A DNA stretch of 64,000 bases from Hexactinellida sp. DTS-2022 (GCA_028753945.1 JAPNXP010000014.1:4836001-4900000), one strand, 5' to 3'; counted from the stretch's first letter, positions 28,054 to 39,576 are shown. Program-made: numbers and translations. Notes: generated from the sequence alone by a model not told the origin.

Positions 28054-28808
28054 TGGTAAGATTTTGTATTTTAAAAATTATACAGTGGTATTCGCAAATA
28101 GTGCATAATTGCAATATGATTTCGAATTTAAAAAAAATTATTTTTATAATATGAATATTTATTGTTGTTGTTTACCAAAATAGGTAAACAAATTAATTCA
28201 AAATGCAAAATGAACCTAGAGACTAACTTCCAAATGTTAGAAAAGGTAAACAAGTACATATGCTGATTATGAATTAAATTTTATGTAAATATTTATTGTC
28301 TATTGAAAAAAGCTAGACCGAAGGACTCGTCATGTATTTTAATAATACACTATCACTGAATCATTATTTTGTTGTATTGAACACCTCGTTTTTTTCAATA
28401 AAACTTTATAATGCTCTTAGTCTAGAAATATAATAAATCCTTTACCTGAAATATAGTTTTATTATAGAGTTTTATCCTTGTACTTTCTAATTGCATTCAT
28501 CATTATTCCAACTCCGTTGTTCCGAAATAATTCATTGAACTCATCATAATCAGTTGTCAACAACAATAGATAACTGTGTGTAGACAAATCACGTTTCTGT
28601 TATTCTAAGACGAGAAACCAAATATACATTCTTCTGTTCTGCAAACTGAAACCAAACAACAAGCTGAATTCCTGGTTACCAATAGGCATAATTAGAACAG
28701 CATTCCATCTATAAATACTATGTGAACACATTTTTATCATATTATTCTAGGCATATTACATTTCTGTTAGCCCACCTACTAAGTTTCTTATTTTTGAATC
28801 AATTCGAA
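28054..28808. other. Intergenic, no feature recognised
   Basis: AT-rich sequence upstream of the small gene at 28809. Its promoter probably lies here but no motif can be supported. Confidence 0.6.
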
Positions 28809-29174
28809 ATGCCGATTGGAAAACTACCAACTACCGCGAAGGGAGCTGATTACACAGCTGGCTCAATCAACATCGACCACGTGAGACAGGAGACGGGGAA
28901 ATCTGGCAGATCCGAGCAACTCGGCATCCAGAAATCGTCCGCATCTCACTCGTACGGGGCTGGGGCTGTGAGTATCAAAAGCGCGACCGATATCCCAAAG
29001 GTTGCTGTAAACAAAGGCTACGCCCTCTCTCCTGATTCTGGAAAGTCCTCCTATGGAGTTGGAGCTCTCGCGGTGGAGCAAGCGCTGGCAGCTCCCAAAC
29101 CAAAGGCAGAAGCTTTAGCCAAAGTCGATAAGACTTTGGAAGTTGACTTTACGAGGAAGCTAGCTACTCATTAG
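28809..29174 (+). CDS. Small unknown protein with an internal repeat
   Basis: 121 residues from the ATG of MPIGKLPTTAK. The open frame continues upstream to 28722 with hydrophobic residues, but that part is AT-rich and unlike the coding body. The protein is Ala/Gly/Ser/Lys-rich without TM segments. It contains two similar units: SYGAGAVSIKSATDIPK and SYGVGALAVEQALAAPK, each preceded by a short Ser/Lys stretch. Codon use is more GC-rich than the flanks, which supports a real gene. I do not recognise the family. It could be an intrinsically disordered structural or regulatory protein; no function is assigned. Confidence 0.65.
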   Translation: MPIGKLPTTAKGADYTAGSINIDHVRQETGKSGRSEQLGIQKSSASHSYGAGAVSIKSATDIPKVAVNKGYALSPDSGKSSYGVGALAVEQALAAPKPKAEALAKVDKTLEVDFTRKLATH

Positions 29175-31027
29175 GGAGCACTTTGGGAAGAATTACACAT
29201 TGATAGACCCTATCTTACTTACTAACAAAATCACTTATATTTATTTTTGTCTTTTATATCACATTACTTGTTATTCATAGTTAGAGAGTACGTGTCAAAT
29301 ATATTATCTATAAAATAAATGTGGGTATCAAGTAAACTTCTGGATATATTGGGAAGGGAGCGACGGTTGGCCAAAACTTTATTTCTTAGCATGGCGTCGT
29401 GTGCAATTTGGTGCCAGGTGTCTGGCCAAGAAATTCATGGATAAATCTTTGTTTGGGTTCCGTACAAATTTTACCTCCTTCAAATAATGCCGCATCATTG
29501 AATTCTACCGATTACGTATTATGACTGACACCCTTAGAGTGCCGTAAAATTTTACCTCCATGATAAAGTGCCGCCAAGAAAATCCTAGATAAATCCCTGA
29601 TCAGTTGCTAAGCTATGTTGGGCCCATTTCTGACCTTTAGTACTCGTCCTATTTCGTTCTTGGCATTTAGTTCGTGCCCTTATAAACTATCCTTCTTGGC
29701 TATGCCACTGATATACATTCTGAGTGATTTTTCCTTGTTAGAAGGTCTGGGTAAGTCTCTACTTTTTCACCTTACTACTAATCCTAGTTTAATTCTTGTA
29801 TAGAGGGGAACAGGATTGAGAATTCCCGATGGGATATTGTACGGTGGAACAGGAATAATTCTGACATCGGAATAATCGCCAAAATAACGTGTAGCCGATG
29901 AAATTGAAGGGTCGTTCATTTTATAGTTGTTACTACAACCGTATTGGATGATAACACTAACAAATAATTCGGAATTTCCATAACTTGATTTGTTAGGGAA
30001 TTTAGTATAAGTTTGAGCAGTTTTTATCTGACACTAGTTATGGCAGTCGTCCCTAAACTGATAATAACAAAATTATACATATAGCAGCCTGTAAATAACA
30101 AAATTATACATATAGCAGCCTGTAAATTTCAATTGCAATTGTGTACAATACTATAGTAATGGGTTTTTTTTCTGTCCATTTGTTTACACTGCCTAGCCGA
30201 CAAAAACAACCGTTAGACAAAAATATCCGATTATTTTATAATGGAATTAAACAATTTATGCAAAAACCCAAAGACAAAAAATCCCGATGGGACAAAAAAC
30301 CCCGATTTTGACTAACGCTGTTTTAATTTTAGATTTAACATTCCAAAGAGACATTGGTAGCTATAAGATAAATAATCTACGTGTTATGAAGTATTGATAA
30401 TCTTTTTGTACTTTAATTTTGTAGTAGACAATTTATCTCAATACAATGCCCAGTCTGATGGTATTTCCGTTTTATCATGTAAAACGGGTCAGGTCACTTA
30501 TGTCTTGGTAGATTGGATAATTTCATTATAAGTGGGCGTAAGAATATTCAAGTGTTAATTAATGGTGTGCATATATTCTCTGGCAGCCAATATTTTGGTG
30601 TGACAGACTGACAGTTACTAAAGACTATTGAATTAATTATGCAATGAATTCTGGAAACAGAACAATAACTGCTATGTATTGATTGACTCAAGTGTTTTAT
30701 TATTAATTATGTCATAGCATTATTTGTCTTTGAGATTTTTCTACGTTTATTTTATATCTTGCATATTGTTAAGTTTGTTTTGAATTTGTGTCTGCCAAAT
30801 TAATTAATTAATTAACCATTGTATTTGTATCATTTACTGGTTCAATGTTATTCAATTTTACAGAACATTACAGGTTTTTACTGTGCCGAATTACAACGTA
30901 GCTGCCAGTTCTAATTAAACTGTCTAGAATTTGATTAATTGATTTAATTCCATGTATAATTCTCTGGATTGCATAACATAATAAATAGAATGATCACACT
31001 ATACCCTGGTATGTTTTTATATAGCTA
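29175..31027. other. Intergenic, mostly unassigned
   Basis: No gene recognised. A 31-bp direct duplication (ACAAAATTATACATATAGCA unit) lies at about 30066-30127. A possible decayed family J element with AACAACCGTTAGACAAAAAT and CCCGATTTTGACTA spans about 30190-30316. The last 200 bp are the left part of a tandem duplication unit repeated at 32307. Confidence 0.6.
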
Positions 31028-32188
31028 ATGGCAGCTTGCACCCAAGATATTTTCAAAGAAATAGAAGACTCTATTAACCTCACGTTTGATGAGTTGGTTG
31101 ATGCCGCCAATACAAGGAGAGAGGAATTACTCGATAAGCTGAAGAAACTTAAGTTAGACTATTTAGAAAAGGAACGTGTACGTATAGAGCAGTTACAAGA
31201 TTTAGAAAAGCTAATCGAACAACTTGATGCAACTCAAATAAAACATAAACTAAGTCAAAATCTTCAAAGTGATTTCGTATCCAATGCCAAGAGAGAAAAG
31301 AACAATTTCATTCAACCCACACTCGTTGCTATTCAAGGTTTTGTTACTGAAGAATTTGAGTTTATTAAAGATTTTTTAGAAATATATGGGGATATTCAAT
31401 TGGCCCCGTATTGTGATATAATAGTTCCCAAAGAATCATTTGGGAGAAAAGGAGTAAAACCAGGTCAACTGAGCGTCCCCTTGGGAATAGCATTTTCTAT
31501 TAATCGCATATTCGTTGTTGACATGATGAATCACAGAATTCAATTTTTTACCTCCAATGGTGAATTCAATGATAAATTTGGTTGGAAAGAGATTGAAAAG
31601 CCCCATGGAATAGCTATATACAATGATACCACTGCTTTCATCACTGACACGGGTAAAAACGTGTTACATCAATTCATCTTTGGACTAGAGACGTTTGTCT
31701 ATCATGGGGCTACAGAAGAAGGGTTACTTGACACACCGTTGGGTGTTGCGACTTTTGGAGGCTCAGCTTATGTGGCTGATAGTGGGAATAATAGAATCGT
31801 TGTATTCTCCACTTATGACCTATCTCTAGTTGAGGAAATCGGTATTGGTAAGCTGAACAACCCTCGTGACGTAACGGTATCAAACAACAAGGTATTTGCT
31901 ATCGACTACAGTGTACCATTCCATGTGCACGTGTTTCAACTTGATGGAACCTACTTGAATAGTATTATCAGCTTAAAAGGAGGAACTGGTACACTATTCA
32001 TGTGTATTGATGATTCTAATAATATTCTTATTAACGATGGTGCTGGCTCATGCATGCAAATATTCAATGAAAAAGGTTTGCTAATGCACTGTATCAATAT
32101 TAAATCTCCAGGTGGTATTGCTCTTTCAAATGATGGTGATGTTATTTGTGCTAGGAAATATGACAAAGAACAAATAGCGATCTACTAA
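31028..32188 (+). CDS. Coiled-coil plus NHL-repeat protein, tandem copy 1
   Basis: Intronless, 386 residues. The N-terminal coiled coil (about 1-115) has TRREELLDKLKKLKLDYLEK and RVRIEQLQDLEKLIEQLD. NHL propeller repeats from about 140 on include GVKPGQLSVPLGIAFSINR, FVVDMMNHRIQFF, EKPHGIAIYND, YVADSGNNRIVVFSTYD and LNNPRDVTVSNN. There is no RING or B-box, so the layout matches the gene at 24128 rather than a full TRIM-NHL ligase. Presumably cytosolic, binding protein or RNA through the propeller; that is family-level inference. It forms a head-to-tail pair with the next gene (offset 1,479 bp) and shares its promoter region with it. Confidence 0.88.
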   Translation: MAACTQDIFKEIEDSINLTFDELVDAANTRREELLDKLKKLKLDYLEKERVRIEQLQDLEKLIEQLDATQIKHKLSQNLQSDFVSNAKREKNNFIQPTLVAIQGFVTEEFEFIKDFLEIYGDIQLAPYCDIIVPKESFGRKGVKPGQLSVPLGIAFSINRIFVVDMMNHRIQFFTSNGEFNDKFGWKEIEKPHGIAIYNDTTAFITDTGKNVLHQFIFGLETFVYHGATEEGLLDTPLGVATFGGSAYVADSGNNRIVVFSTYDLSLVEEIGIGKLNNPRDVTVSNNKVFAIDYSVPFHVHVFQLDGTYLNSIISLKGGTGTLFMCIDDSNNILINDGAGSCMQIFNEKGLLMHCINIKSPGGIALSNDGDVICARKYDKEQIAIY

Positions 32189-32506
32189 TACGTTTTATCT
32201 TCGTTGGAATTTACGTTGTTTTGAATTAACTTTTATTTTTATTTTGTAATCTTTATAGAATTATAGTTAGATTTTGTGTTTAATTTTATTGAACTAAACT
32301 AGTTATGTATTTGTATCATTCACTGGTTAAATGTTATTCAATTTTGCAGAGCATTACAGGTTTTTACTTTGCCGACTTACAACGTAGGTACCAGTTCTAA
32401 TTAACTGTCTAGAATTTGATTAATTCCATGGAAAATTCTCTTGGAATGGATAACATAATAAATACAATAATCACAATATACCTGGTATGTTTTAAATAGC
32501 TAATTA

Positions 32507-33666
32507 ATGGCAACTTGCACCGAAGATATTTTCAAAGAAATAGAAAACTCTATTAACCTCACGTTTAATGAGTTTGTTGATGCCGCCAATACAAGGAGAG
32601 AGGAATTACTCGCTGAGCTGAAGAAACTTAAGTTCGACTATTTAGAAAAGGAACGTATACGTGTAGAGCAGTTACAAGATTTAGAAAAGCTAATCGAACA
32701 ACTTGATGGAACTCAAATAAAGCATGAACTAAGTCAAAATCTTCAAAGTGATTTCGTATCCAATGCCAAGAGAGAAAAGAACAATTTCATTCAACCCACA
32801 CTCGTTGCTATTCATGGTTTTGTTACTGAAGAATTTGAGTTTCTTAAAGGTTTTTTAAAAACAATGGGGATATTCAATTGGCCCCGTATTGTGATAAAAT
32901 AGCACCCAAAGAATCATTTGGGAGAAAAGGAGTAAAACCAGGTCAACTGAGCGTCCCCTTGGGAATAGCTTTTTCTATTAATCAAATATTCGTTGTTGAC
33001 ATGATGAATCACAGAATTCAGATTTTTAACTCCAATGGTGATTTCGAAGATAAATTTGGTTGGAAAGTGATTGAAAAGCCCCATGGAATAGCTATATACA
33101 ATGATATCATTGCTTTCATCACTGACACGGGTAAAAACGTGTTGCATCGATTCAACTTTGGACTAGAGACGTTTGTCTATCATGGGGCTACAGAAGAAGG
33201 GTTACTTAACACACCTTTGGGTGTTGCGGCTTGTGAAGGCTCAGCATACGTGGCTGATAGTGGGAATAATAGAATCGTTGTATTCTCCACTTGTGACCTA
33301 TCTCTAGTTGAGGAAATTGGTATTGGTAAGCTTAACAACCCCCGTGACGTAACGGTATCAAACAACAAGGTATTTGCTATCGACTACAGTGTACCATTCC
33401 ATGTGCACGTGTTTCAACTTGACGGAATCTACTTGAATAGTATTATCAGCTTAAAAGGAGGAACTGGTACACTATTCATGTGTATTGATGATTCTAATAA
33501 TATTCTTATTAACGATGGTGCTGGCTCATGCATGCAAATATTCAATGAAAAAGGTTTGCTAATGCACTGTATCAATATTAAATCTCCAGGTGGTATTGCT
33601 CTTTCAAATGGTGGTGATGTGATTTGTGCTAGGAAATATGACAAAGAACAAATAGCGATCTACTAA
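32507..33666 (+). pseudogene. Coiled-coil plus NHL-repeat protein, tandem copy 2, frameshifted
   Basis: Close paralog of the preceding gene. The frame runs from ATG 32507 to about 32857-32866, where TTAAAAACAATGGGG replaces TTAGAAATATATGGGG of copy 1, one base shorter. The frame then meets a stop at 32902, while the NHL part continues in another frame to 33666. Upstream and downstream of the break the two copies are highly similar, and the last 250 coding bases are nearly identical. It is either a recent pseudogene or an assembly error. The intact NHL frame could still be translated from an internal start. Described as broken; no joined protein is proposed. Confidence 0.8.
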
Positions 33667-33869
33667 TACGTTTTATCTTCGTTGGAATTTACGTTGTTTT
33701 GAATTTATTTTAATTTTATAAGCTTTATAGAATTATGGTTAGATTTTGTGTTAATTTTATTGAATTAAACTAGTTATTTAATTAGTATAGAAAATTAGGA
33801 CTTCTTAAAAATATCAAACATTGTTTACTGTTATTGATTATTCGGGTTGTATACAAGGTATATAATAGA

Positions 33870-36800
33870 ATGGATCGAGATGAAGCAGATGCCCAGTTCT
33901 TTAGAGTTAAATTAGCTTGTCAGTCATACGCAGGAAACCCTTGTCCCAGATCATTAAAAACAATACTTGAATCAGTTAAAGTTGAATCTCGAATACATTG
34001 TCTAGTTGCTTCATACTTGATGTATCCCATATGTTTACACATGAAGTACAGCGGGTTCAAAATACATGAAAACTTCGCTGAACTTGCATTTAGAGTTCTA
34101 AGTCAAACCTTGAAACGCACGAATGTTACTCAGTTTAATACTTTCTTGGAGTTGTATGGTACACTGTGTGTGCATCTCGATACGGAGTCACCTGTTAGGA
34201 AATGCAAATACAACCTTTCTGAAGAAATTAAAGTTGAAATTCTATCCGCCATCGGTTATCTATTCAAAGCAACAGAACATCAAATTATGAGGCAATTTTA
34301 CAGCGACACTAAGTATAAGAACCAATTGGGATTCTTGATTTTCCTGTTGTTTAAAGAACTCGGTATTAAACAGGGAAATAAAATACCTTTTCTTGTTGTT
34401 AATATATTAATGGGTTTATTGAATCCTGTCTGTCAAACACGACAAATCCGATATACCCCAAACAAAACGCTTTTTAACACCTCGTTACATTATGATTTCT
34501 TATGGTCAGCTGTTAAAAAATGTACTGAGAGTTATTTTATTCAGAAAGAATTAATTTTTTTTCTCCCCGGCGTTACGAGTAAACTGATTAACTTTATTAT
34601 ATCTGAAACGAATCCTTCTGCTAGTCTCATCGCGGCTGCCATTCTAACATTCGCGAATTTTATCGCATACACATGTAACAATAAATTCTATAAATACATA
34701 CTCGATAACCCAAGTGAAAGTCCACCACCTGATCCTAACATAGACGATCTCCAGATTGAATTAACTAAGAGTTGGTGGGAGCAAACTTCAGTTAACCTTG
34801 CCTCGCTCTATGTTAGCGTAACTCAGATTTGCATTGCGCATGAGAACTTTAAAACGCGGCTTTGCTTACTGGAGTCCGCTGCTGTTCTCCTTGCGAACTG
34901 TCAAACTAGTCTTTCTAACCTAATCACTGCTCTGGTCGATACACTTATTGTACTGTCAGCTGATAGCCACCCGTTTGTGAGTAATTATGCGACTAAGATA
35001 ATAACAACGTTCTCTTCGCTATCTTGTCTCAACACATTCAACCCAATGCTACTACGCATAGAGGACCTCACATACTCCCTACCTAATGTAGTGCATAACC
35101 TCAAGGACACCAACAAACTGCCCGTATTTCGGTTACTAACAGGCTACCTCAATTTAATCGGTAAAACCCAAATGAAAATAGGTAATTCTAATATTCGTAT
35201 GAAAGAATGTCTGAAAAACTTGATAAAAACTCTGACTAGTGTTTTAGAGTTTGATTTGTCAGATGACTCTCTGCTTAGCCAATTAGTAATACAATCTGAT
35301 TCACAGGAAATGCACTTCGATAAACCTAAAATTGTGTTCACTAATTTAGGAGATACCTCGACTAAGGCTGTATTAGATGTACTGCATGCCGTTGGTCAGT
35401 TTTGTGTGTTAGATTCGATTCTAGGGTATATATTTGAATTGGCAGAGAAGGAAAAAATACGTAAGGAATTAATTTTCATTTTAAACCATTTAATAGTTGG
35501 GAGTGTAAAAACTCAGAAAATTGAGGCCATTATAGAATCTGTGGAGACTATAATCCCTTTGTATTTGCAAGCTGAATGGATTGATGATTTGGACAAAGGG
35601 ATGTATGTATTGCTTAGGAACACACAATTCGATGAGGAAGCTAATTTACCGACAATATTAGCGCTGAAACGCAGAACAATGCAACAAATTTTGATTCTCG
35701 AGGGTTTAGGACATTTCGCGATTGCTCTCGGCTCGAAATTCCAACCATTTATAGTTACAACTATTTTCCCTTTACTTGAGAAATCAAACAATTTAAATTC
35801 CTACATTCAGGCTCAGTCATTTGACTCTCTACGAAATATATGTTCTGCACTTAACTACTCTTCAGTCCAAACTCTCATTCATTCCAATGCTGATTATATA
35901 ACTAATATTATTTCACTTCAGTTCTTTCAGGAGTGCACCAGTCAGTCTGCACTCGACGTGTTACAAGCCGTGTTTCGCAACAGTACCAAACAGCTGTTGC
36001 CTCTGCTAGAAGACTCTGTTAACTATCTACTCAAGTCTATTCGCTTCTACCATTCTAATGACGAGAGTGTTATTCTCCTGCCCACACTAGTTGTTATATC
36101 AGATCAGCTGTTCAAATGGCAACAGGATAGCTCAACAGATTCTAATACAAACACGGATTCAGTTAATGCTACGGATAAGTTAATAAAGGAGTATAGGGAA
36201 TATTTAATATTCTATTTCCCACAAACAAAAGGGAATGAGAATACCAATGCAGCTCCGATGGAAGAACAACAACAACAAACACCTGAAATACTAGAACACA
36301 CTATCTGTATTGACATTATAGATGCCATATCCTATTATATTAACTTCCCTACACCACGGATAACAGGGTTTGCATTTAAGGTACTCACCAATTGCCTGTT
36401 GGCTTTGCAAACAAATATGGATAAAGCACTGCCAATTCTACATAGGATTTGGCAACACTTAGTTTCATGTATTAAAACCAATGTACCTGTAATCCTAATA
36501 GCTTCGCTACACTGCTTAACACAAATATCACACCACTATGGGCACTTTTTAATATCCAAGGTAAAGAAAGATATCTGGCTACACCTTGTAGATCAGCTGA
36601 GGATATTATCTGTACCCAATAGAGGCCATGGCAATTATTATCTACACACACAGGATTTCAAAATACAGACTACAATGCTACAGTGCCTACCCGTTATAGC
36701 TTTGGAGGTGAAATTACGATTTCCAGAGTTTCATCAGTTACTTGTTGTATACCACACATACTGTAGTTTATCGCAACCGAAAATATTACGTGATACAGCT

Positions 36801-36914
36801 ATCAAAGGTATGTCGATTCTGGCAAAGATTAACCTTGGTTCAGTTCATTTACTAGCAACTCTCCTCGACCCAAATGAATATGGAGAGGTTTATACGGAAA
36901 TAACTCATCAGTAA
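33870..36914 (+). CDS. TTI1: TTI1, TELO2-interacting protein 1
   Basis: Scaffold of the TELO2-TTI1-TTI2 (TTT) complex, which with R2TP/HSP90 matures PIKK kinases (mTOR, ATM, ATR, DNA-PK). Intronless, 1,014 residues from the ATG of MDRDEADAQFF (human 1,089). It is all alpha-helical HEAT-type. Recognisable TTI1 stretches: FRLLTGYLNLIGKTQ with TLTSVLEFDLSD, then the C-terminal ILEGLGHFAIALGSKFQPF, FPLLEKSNN and IHSNADYITNIISLQ, which align with EGIGQFAYALG, YPVLEKAGD and NQNSDYLVNGISLN of human TTI1. A Gln/Asn-rich low-complexity loop (MEEQQQQTPE) lies near residue 800. The start was chosen because the twelve codons upstream look untranslated. Confidence 0.88.
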   Translation: MDRDEADAQFFRVKLACQSYAGNPCPRSLKTILESVKVESRIHCLVASYLMYPICLHMKYSGFKIHENFAELAFRVLSQTLKRTNVTQFNTFLELYGTLCVHLDTESPVRKCKYNLSEEIKVEILSAIGYLFKATEHQIMRQFYSDTKYKNQLGFLIFLLFKELGIKQGNKIPFLVVNILMGLLNPVCQTRQIRYTPNKTLFNTSLHYDFLWSAVKKCTESYFIQKELIFFLPGVTSKLINFIISETNPSASLIAAAILTFANFIAYTCNNKFYKYILDNPSESPPPDPNIDDLQIELTKSWWEQTSVNLASLYVSVTQICIAHENFKTRLCLLESAAVLLANCQTSLSNLITALVDTLIVLSADSHPFVSNYATKIITTFSSLSCLNTFNPMLLRIEDLTYSLPNVVHNLKDTNKLPVFRLLTGYLNLIGKTQMKIGNSNIRMKECLKNLIKTLTSVLEFDLSDDSLLSQLVIQSDSQEMHFDKPKIVFTNLGDTSTKAVLDVLHAVGQFCVLDSILGYIFELAEKEKIRKELIFILNHLIVGSVKTQKIEAIIESVETIIPLYLQAEWIDDLDKGMYVLLRNTQFDEEANLPTILALKRRTMQQILILEGLGHFAIALGSKFQPFIVTTIFPLLEKSNNLNSYIQAQSFDSLRNICSALNYSSVQTLIHSNADYITNIISLQFFQECTSQSALDVLQAVFRNSTKQLLPLLEDSVNYLLKSIRFYHSNDESVILLPTLVVISDQLFKWQQDSSTDSNTNTDSVNATDKLIKEYREYLIFYFPQTKGNENTNAAPMEEQQQQTPEILEHTICIDIIDAISYYINFPTPRITGFAFKVLTNCLLALQTNMDKALPILHRIWQHLVSCIKTNVPVILIASLHCLTQISHHYGHFLISKVKKDIWLHLVDQLRILSVPNRGHGNYYLHTQDFKIQTTMLQCLPVIALEVKLRFPEFHQLLVVYHTYCSLSQPKILRDTAIKGMSILAKINLGSVHLLATLLDPNEYGEVYTEITHQ

Positions 36915-37480
36915 ACACACCTGATTAATAACTAGCACATCAGTGTATGTTGGAACTGTTGGAAACAAAAATCCTTAGACAGATGGATGCTGTGTATTTT
37001 AAGAGTATACAGCTGAGAAGATATTACAATTTAGGAAGAGATGGTATTTTCTAAATTGGAGGAAAGAATATTTTGTCATTTAAAGTATAAACCCCAATCT
37101 TAGAATTGGTTAATTGATTTTGTTACACTCATTATCTCGTTCGTAATTTTTTATTTGAGATGATTTATTAATTATTACACTAGATTTGTTATATTTACTC
37201 TAACTACACCACACCCGATCCTTAGTGCCATGGTTCTTCTATCAGTCTCGTTATATTTTCTAATGAAACTAAAGTCCCTTATTTACATAGAGTTATAGAT
37301 GAAGGGTTTGTATTAGCATATTCGACTGTAGCAGACTATGAGTTTAAGCCCCAACAAAGTTTGCTTATTAGCCAACATAATTTCTTGGTAATTTATTAAC
37401 CCTACTAGTATATTCATCATAACATGTATATTTGTCACTAATATCATACTATACCAAAGAGAGAGTAATTTGAATTGGCT
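36915..37480. other. Convergent intergenic region, TTI1 and selenoprotein a
   Basis: 3' flanks of two convergent genes. No further feature apart from the SECIS beginning at 37481. Confidence 0.65.
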
Positions 37481-37545
37481 AAACTCTAAAAATCAGTAAA
37501 TAACACCATTAACATGTTTATGTTATTCACATCATAAGTGAGTCT
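37481..37545 (-). ncRNA. SECIS element of selenoprotein a
   Basis: Minus strand, 36 bp past the stop. Helix I AGACTC/GAGTTT. Quartet TGAT (37534-37531) opposite TGAT (37495-37492). An 11-bp helix II, GTGAATAACAT with GTGTTATTTAC, fully paired counting G-U. The 13-nt apical loop begins AAACATG with the required AA. All eukaryotic SECIS hallmarks are present. Confidence 0.9.
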
Positions 37546-37580
37546 CTATACCGCTTCTTCACTATCTCTCCTAGCTACTT

Positions 37581-38159
37581 CTATTTCAGTGTTGGTAGCA
37601 ACTTAAGCAGGTCACCAGAGGTAGGTCTATCATCCGGAGTCACACACCTGTGTAGATATAGGATCTTTCCTTCTCTGGTCATAATCAAATTCCCACCCAT
37701 TTGTTCCGGTAGATTTGCTTTCGGCAATACTGGGAGTGAATGGGCTTTAGCTGCCAGTGCTATAGCTCTGAAAATAGTCTTAGCTTTGAAAGTTGCCTTC
37801 GTCTTATACCCTAGCACGTTGTATGTACTGTTGTTTGAATCTAGGTACATTGGGAAGTTTGTATTTACTTCCTGCATCCACTGTATTGCTGTCTCACGAT
37901 CGTAGAAAGAGACAAGAACCACGTTGAGTTGGTCTAGTAGCGCTTGTGTACTGCCCAACTGTTGCACGTGGTCCTGTCAGAAAGGTCAGAGAGTGTAACG
38001 CAAGAATACAAACAATGTGTTCTTTGACTCGTCTTTTGCAGCGATATCAATAAGTGAGATGCTATCTCCACTCTCCAACTCGGATACTTTCGTGGGAGGG
38101 ACAGTATCTCCTACGATAAGAATGGGGGCTATTTCGCTAGTGGAATTCCCCTCTGCCAT
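37581..38159 (-). CDS. SelL-like diselenide selenoprotein a (UxxU)
   Basis: Thioredoxin-fold, peroxiredoxin-like protein of the SelL/SelU/PRXL2C (AAED1) group; a thiol/selenol redox role is inferred. It is 192 residues if TGA is decoded as Sec at codons 58 (37988-37986) and 61 (37979-37977). The N-terminus is MAEGNSTSEI, then VGDTVPP and the strand FVFLRYTL leading directly into U-P-F-U, at the position of the CxxC (CYIC) of human PRXL2C. After the TGAs the frame stays open and homologous for 132 codons: QDHVQQLG, LDQLNVVLVSFYDRETA, QMGGNLIMTREGKILYLHRC. The third base pattern and the three paralogs exclude a random broken frame. Intronless. A SECIS lies 36 bp downstream. Two Sec two residues apart allow an intramolecular diselenide. 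Confidence 0.92.
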
Positions 38160-38659
38160 TTCTAATACTTGTAACTTTAACTATCTCCTTGCAAAAAAAT
38201 TGAATCGATAGAATTAACGAAGGAGTATACTCTTATATATTTTACTCTCCTTGTACATATTTTATCTCCATTCATTATTTGCTGCTAATCTGTTAATTCC
38301 GATTAATTAATTAATGCGTTTCATTCCTACATTACATTCGTAAACTAATAACTGCAATAATGTAACAATTTTTATAATTATTGAAATTATTAATAGAATG
38401 TAATAGATATGGTAAAATCTTAATTAAAATATATTTGAGGAAAATAGACCATAGAAAGTAGAAATAGTATTCATCACATAATTATCGACGATATCGTACT
38501 ATTACACTCTACTTTGTAACCTACGACTGTGTCGCCTTTGTTTCATTGTCCTATCCAGAAAAAATACCGTTTTACCTTAAAAATCGCTCCCAAGATGGAA
38601 TTGATTTTTAAGTTTTCCCCAGATATTATTCGAAGAGAAAGTTTAGTTAAATGTAGATT

Positions 38660-38735
38660 GTGAATTCAGAGATCAACAAATAATACCAATAAATAATTGT
38701 TTCTATTATCTGCATCATTATAATGACTTCATATC
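38660..38735 (-). ncRNA. SECIS element of selenoprotein b
   Basis: Minus strand, downstream of the stop at 38746. TGAT (38717-38714), helix II GCAGATAATAG with TATTATTTGT (10 consecutive pairs with G-U), opposite TGAT (38675-38672). The apical loop starts AAACAATT. Helix I is weaker than in the other three. Confidence 0.87.
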
Positions 38736-38745
38736 TACATTCGTT

Positions 38746-39330
38746 CTATAATAATTTGGATAATAAATTCCTTAGCTCCTTAACTGTTGGCCTACTATTA
38801 CCTTTTTTCCCTTTGAATAAATATTCAATTTCCCATTTTTTATTCACAATAACATCACCTCCAGATTGTGAGTTATCGTCTCCTTTCTTTGGCTTTTGAA
38901 TTGTACCTCCTCTAACCACAGCTCTAAAATGCCAGAAAGTAGCTTCCCAACTGTGTTTCACAGATTTATCGAACCCGAATGCATGATAAACTGACATATC
39001 TAGGTCTTGGTAGAATGGAAAGTTTGTTTTATTTTGGCTGATCCAATACCTAGCTCTTTCATTATCGTAATTAGCGATTATAACAACATTTATTTGAGCT
39101 AGAATGAGCTGTACATTGGCTAGCTCTCTCACATGATATATTCACGGATTTCAATGCACATGTCGTAAGAATATGAAGAGAGTTCGATCCTTATCTCCTC
39201 GTAAAACAACGTTTGTTAAGGAAATATTTTCTCCACTCTCGACTTCTGTTAATTCTAGGGAATTAGGTATATAATCCCCACTTCTGAGAATAGTAGAGAT
39301 TTCGCTAAATACAGGAACCTTCTCTGCCAT
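38746..39330 (-). CDS. SelL-like diselenide selenoprotein b (UxxU)
   Basis: Paralog of the neighbouring genes; 194 residues with Sec at codons 60 (39153-39151) and 63 (39144-39142). Start MAEKVPVFSEI fits the MAE start of the paralogs. LFIFLRHVH runs into U-N-P-U, then IYHVRELANVQLILAQ, VVIIANYDNERARYWI, FPFYQDLDMSVYHAFGF and QSGGDVIVNKKWEIEYLFKG. The final segment carries the family pattern of Gly-Gly, the VNKKWEIEYLF strand and RPTVKELRNLL. This is the most divergent copy (Lys-rich, KSVKHSWEA), yet both TGAs are at the same alignment columns. Intronless; head-to-tail with copies a and c. Own SECIS at 38660-38735. Confidence 0.91.
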
Positions 39331-39576
39331 TTTGACTCAATAATTAATTATTTGAGAATATTGTAAGCATATATGTATTCTTATTTAGATTGCTTGTAAT
39401 TATACTATCTATTATGCTATCATATTTCAAGAAATATAAGATGTTATAGAAATTATGATCTGCTTAGGGTACCACAATCGTGACAACTAGATTAGAAAAC
39501 GAGTTTTTTAGATACACTGTTTAACGGGTCTTAGCTATTGATACCGGGGGATAAAATATTGACTACCAGGCTGCAG

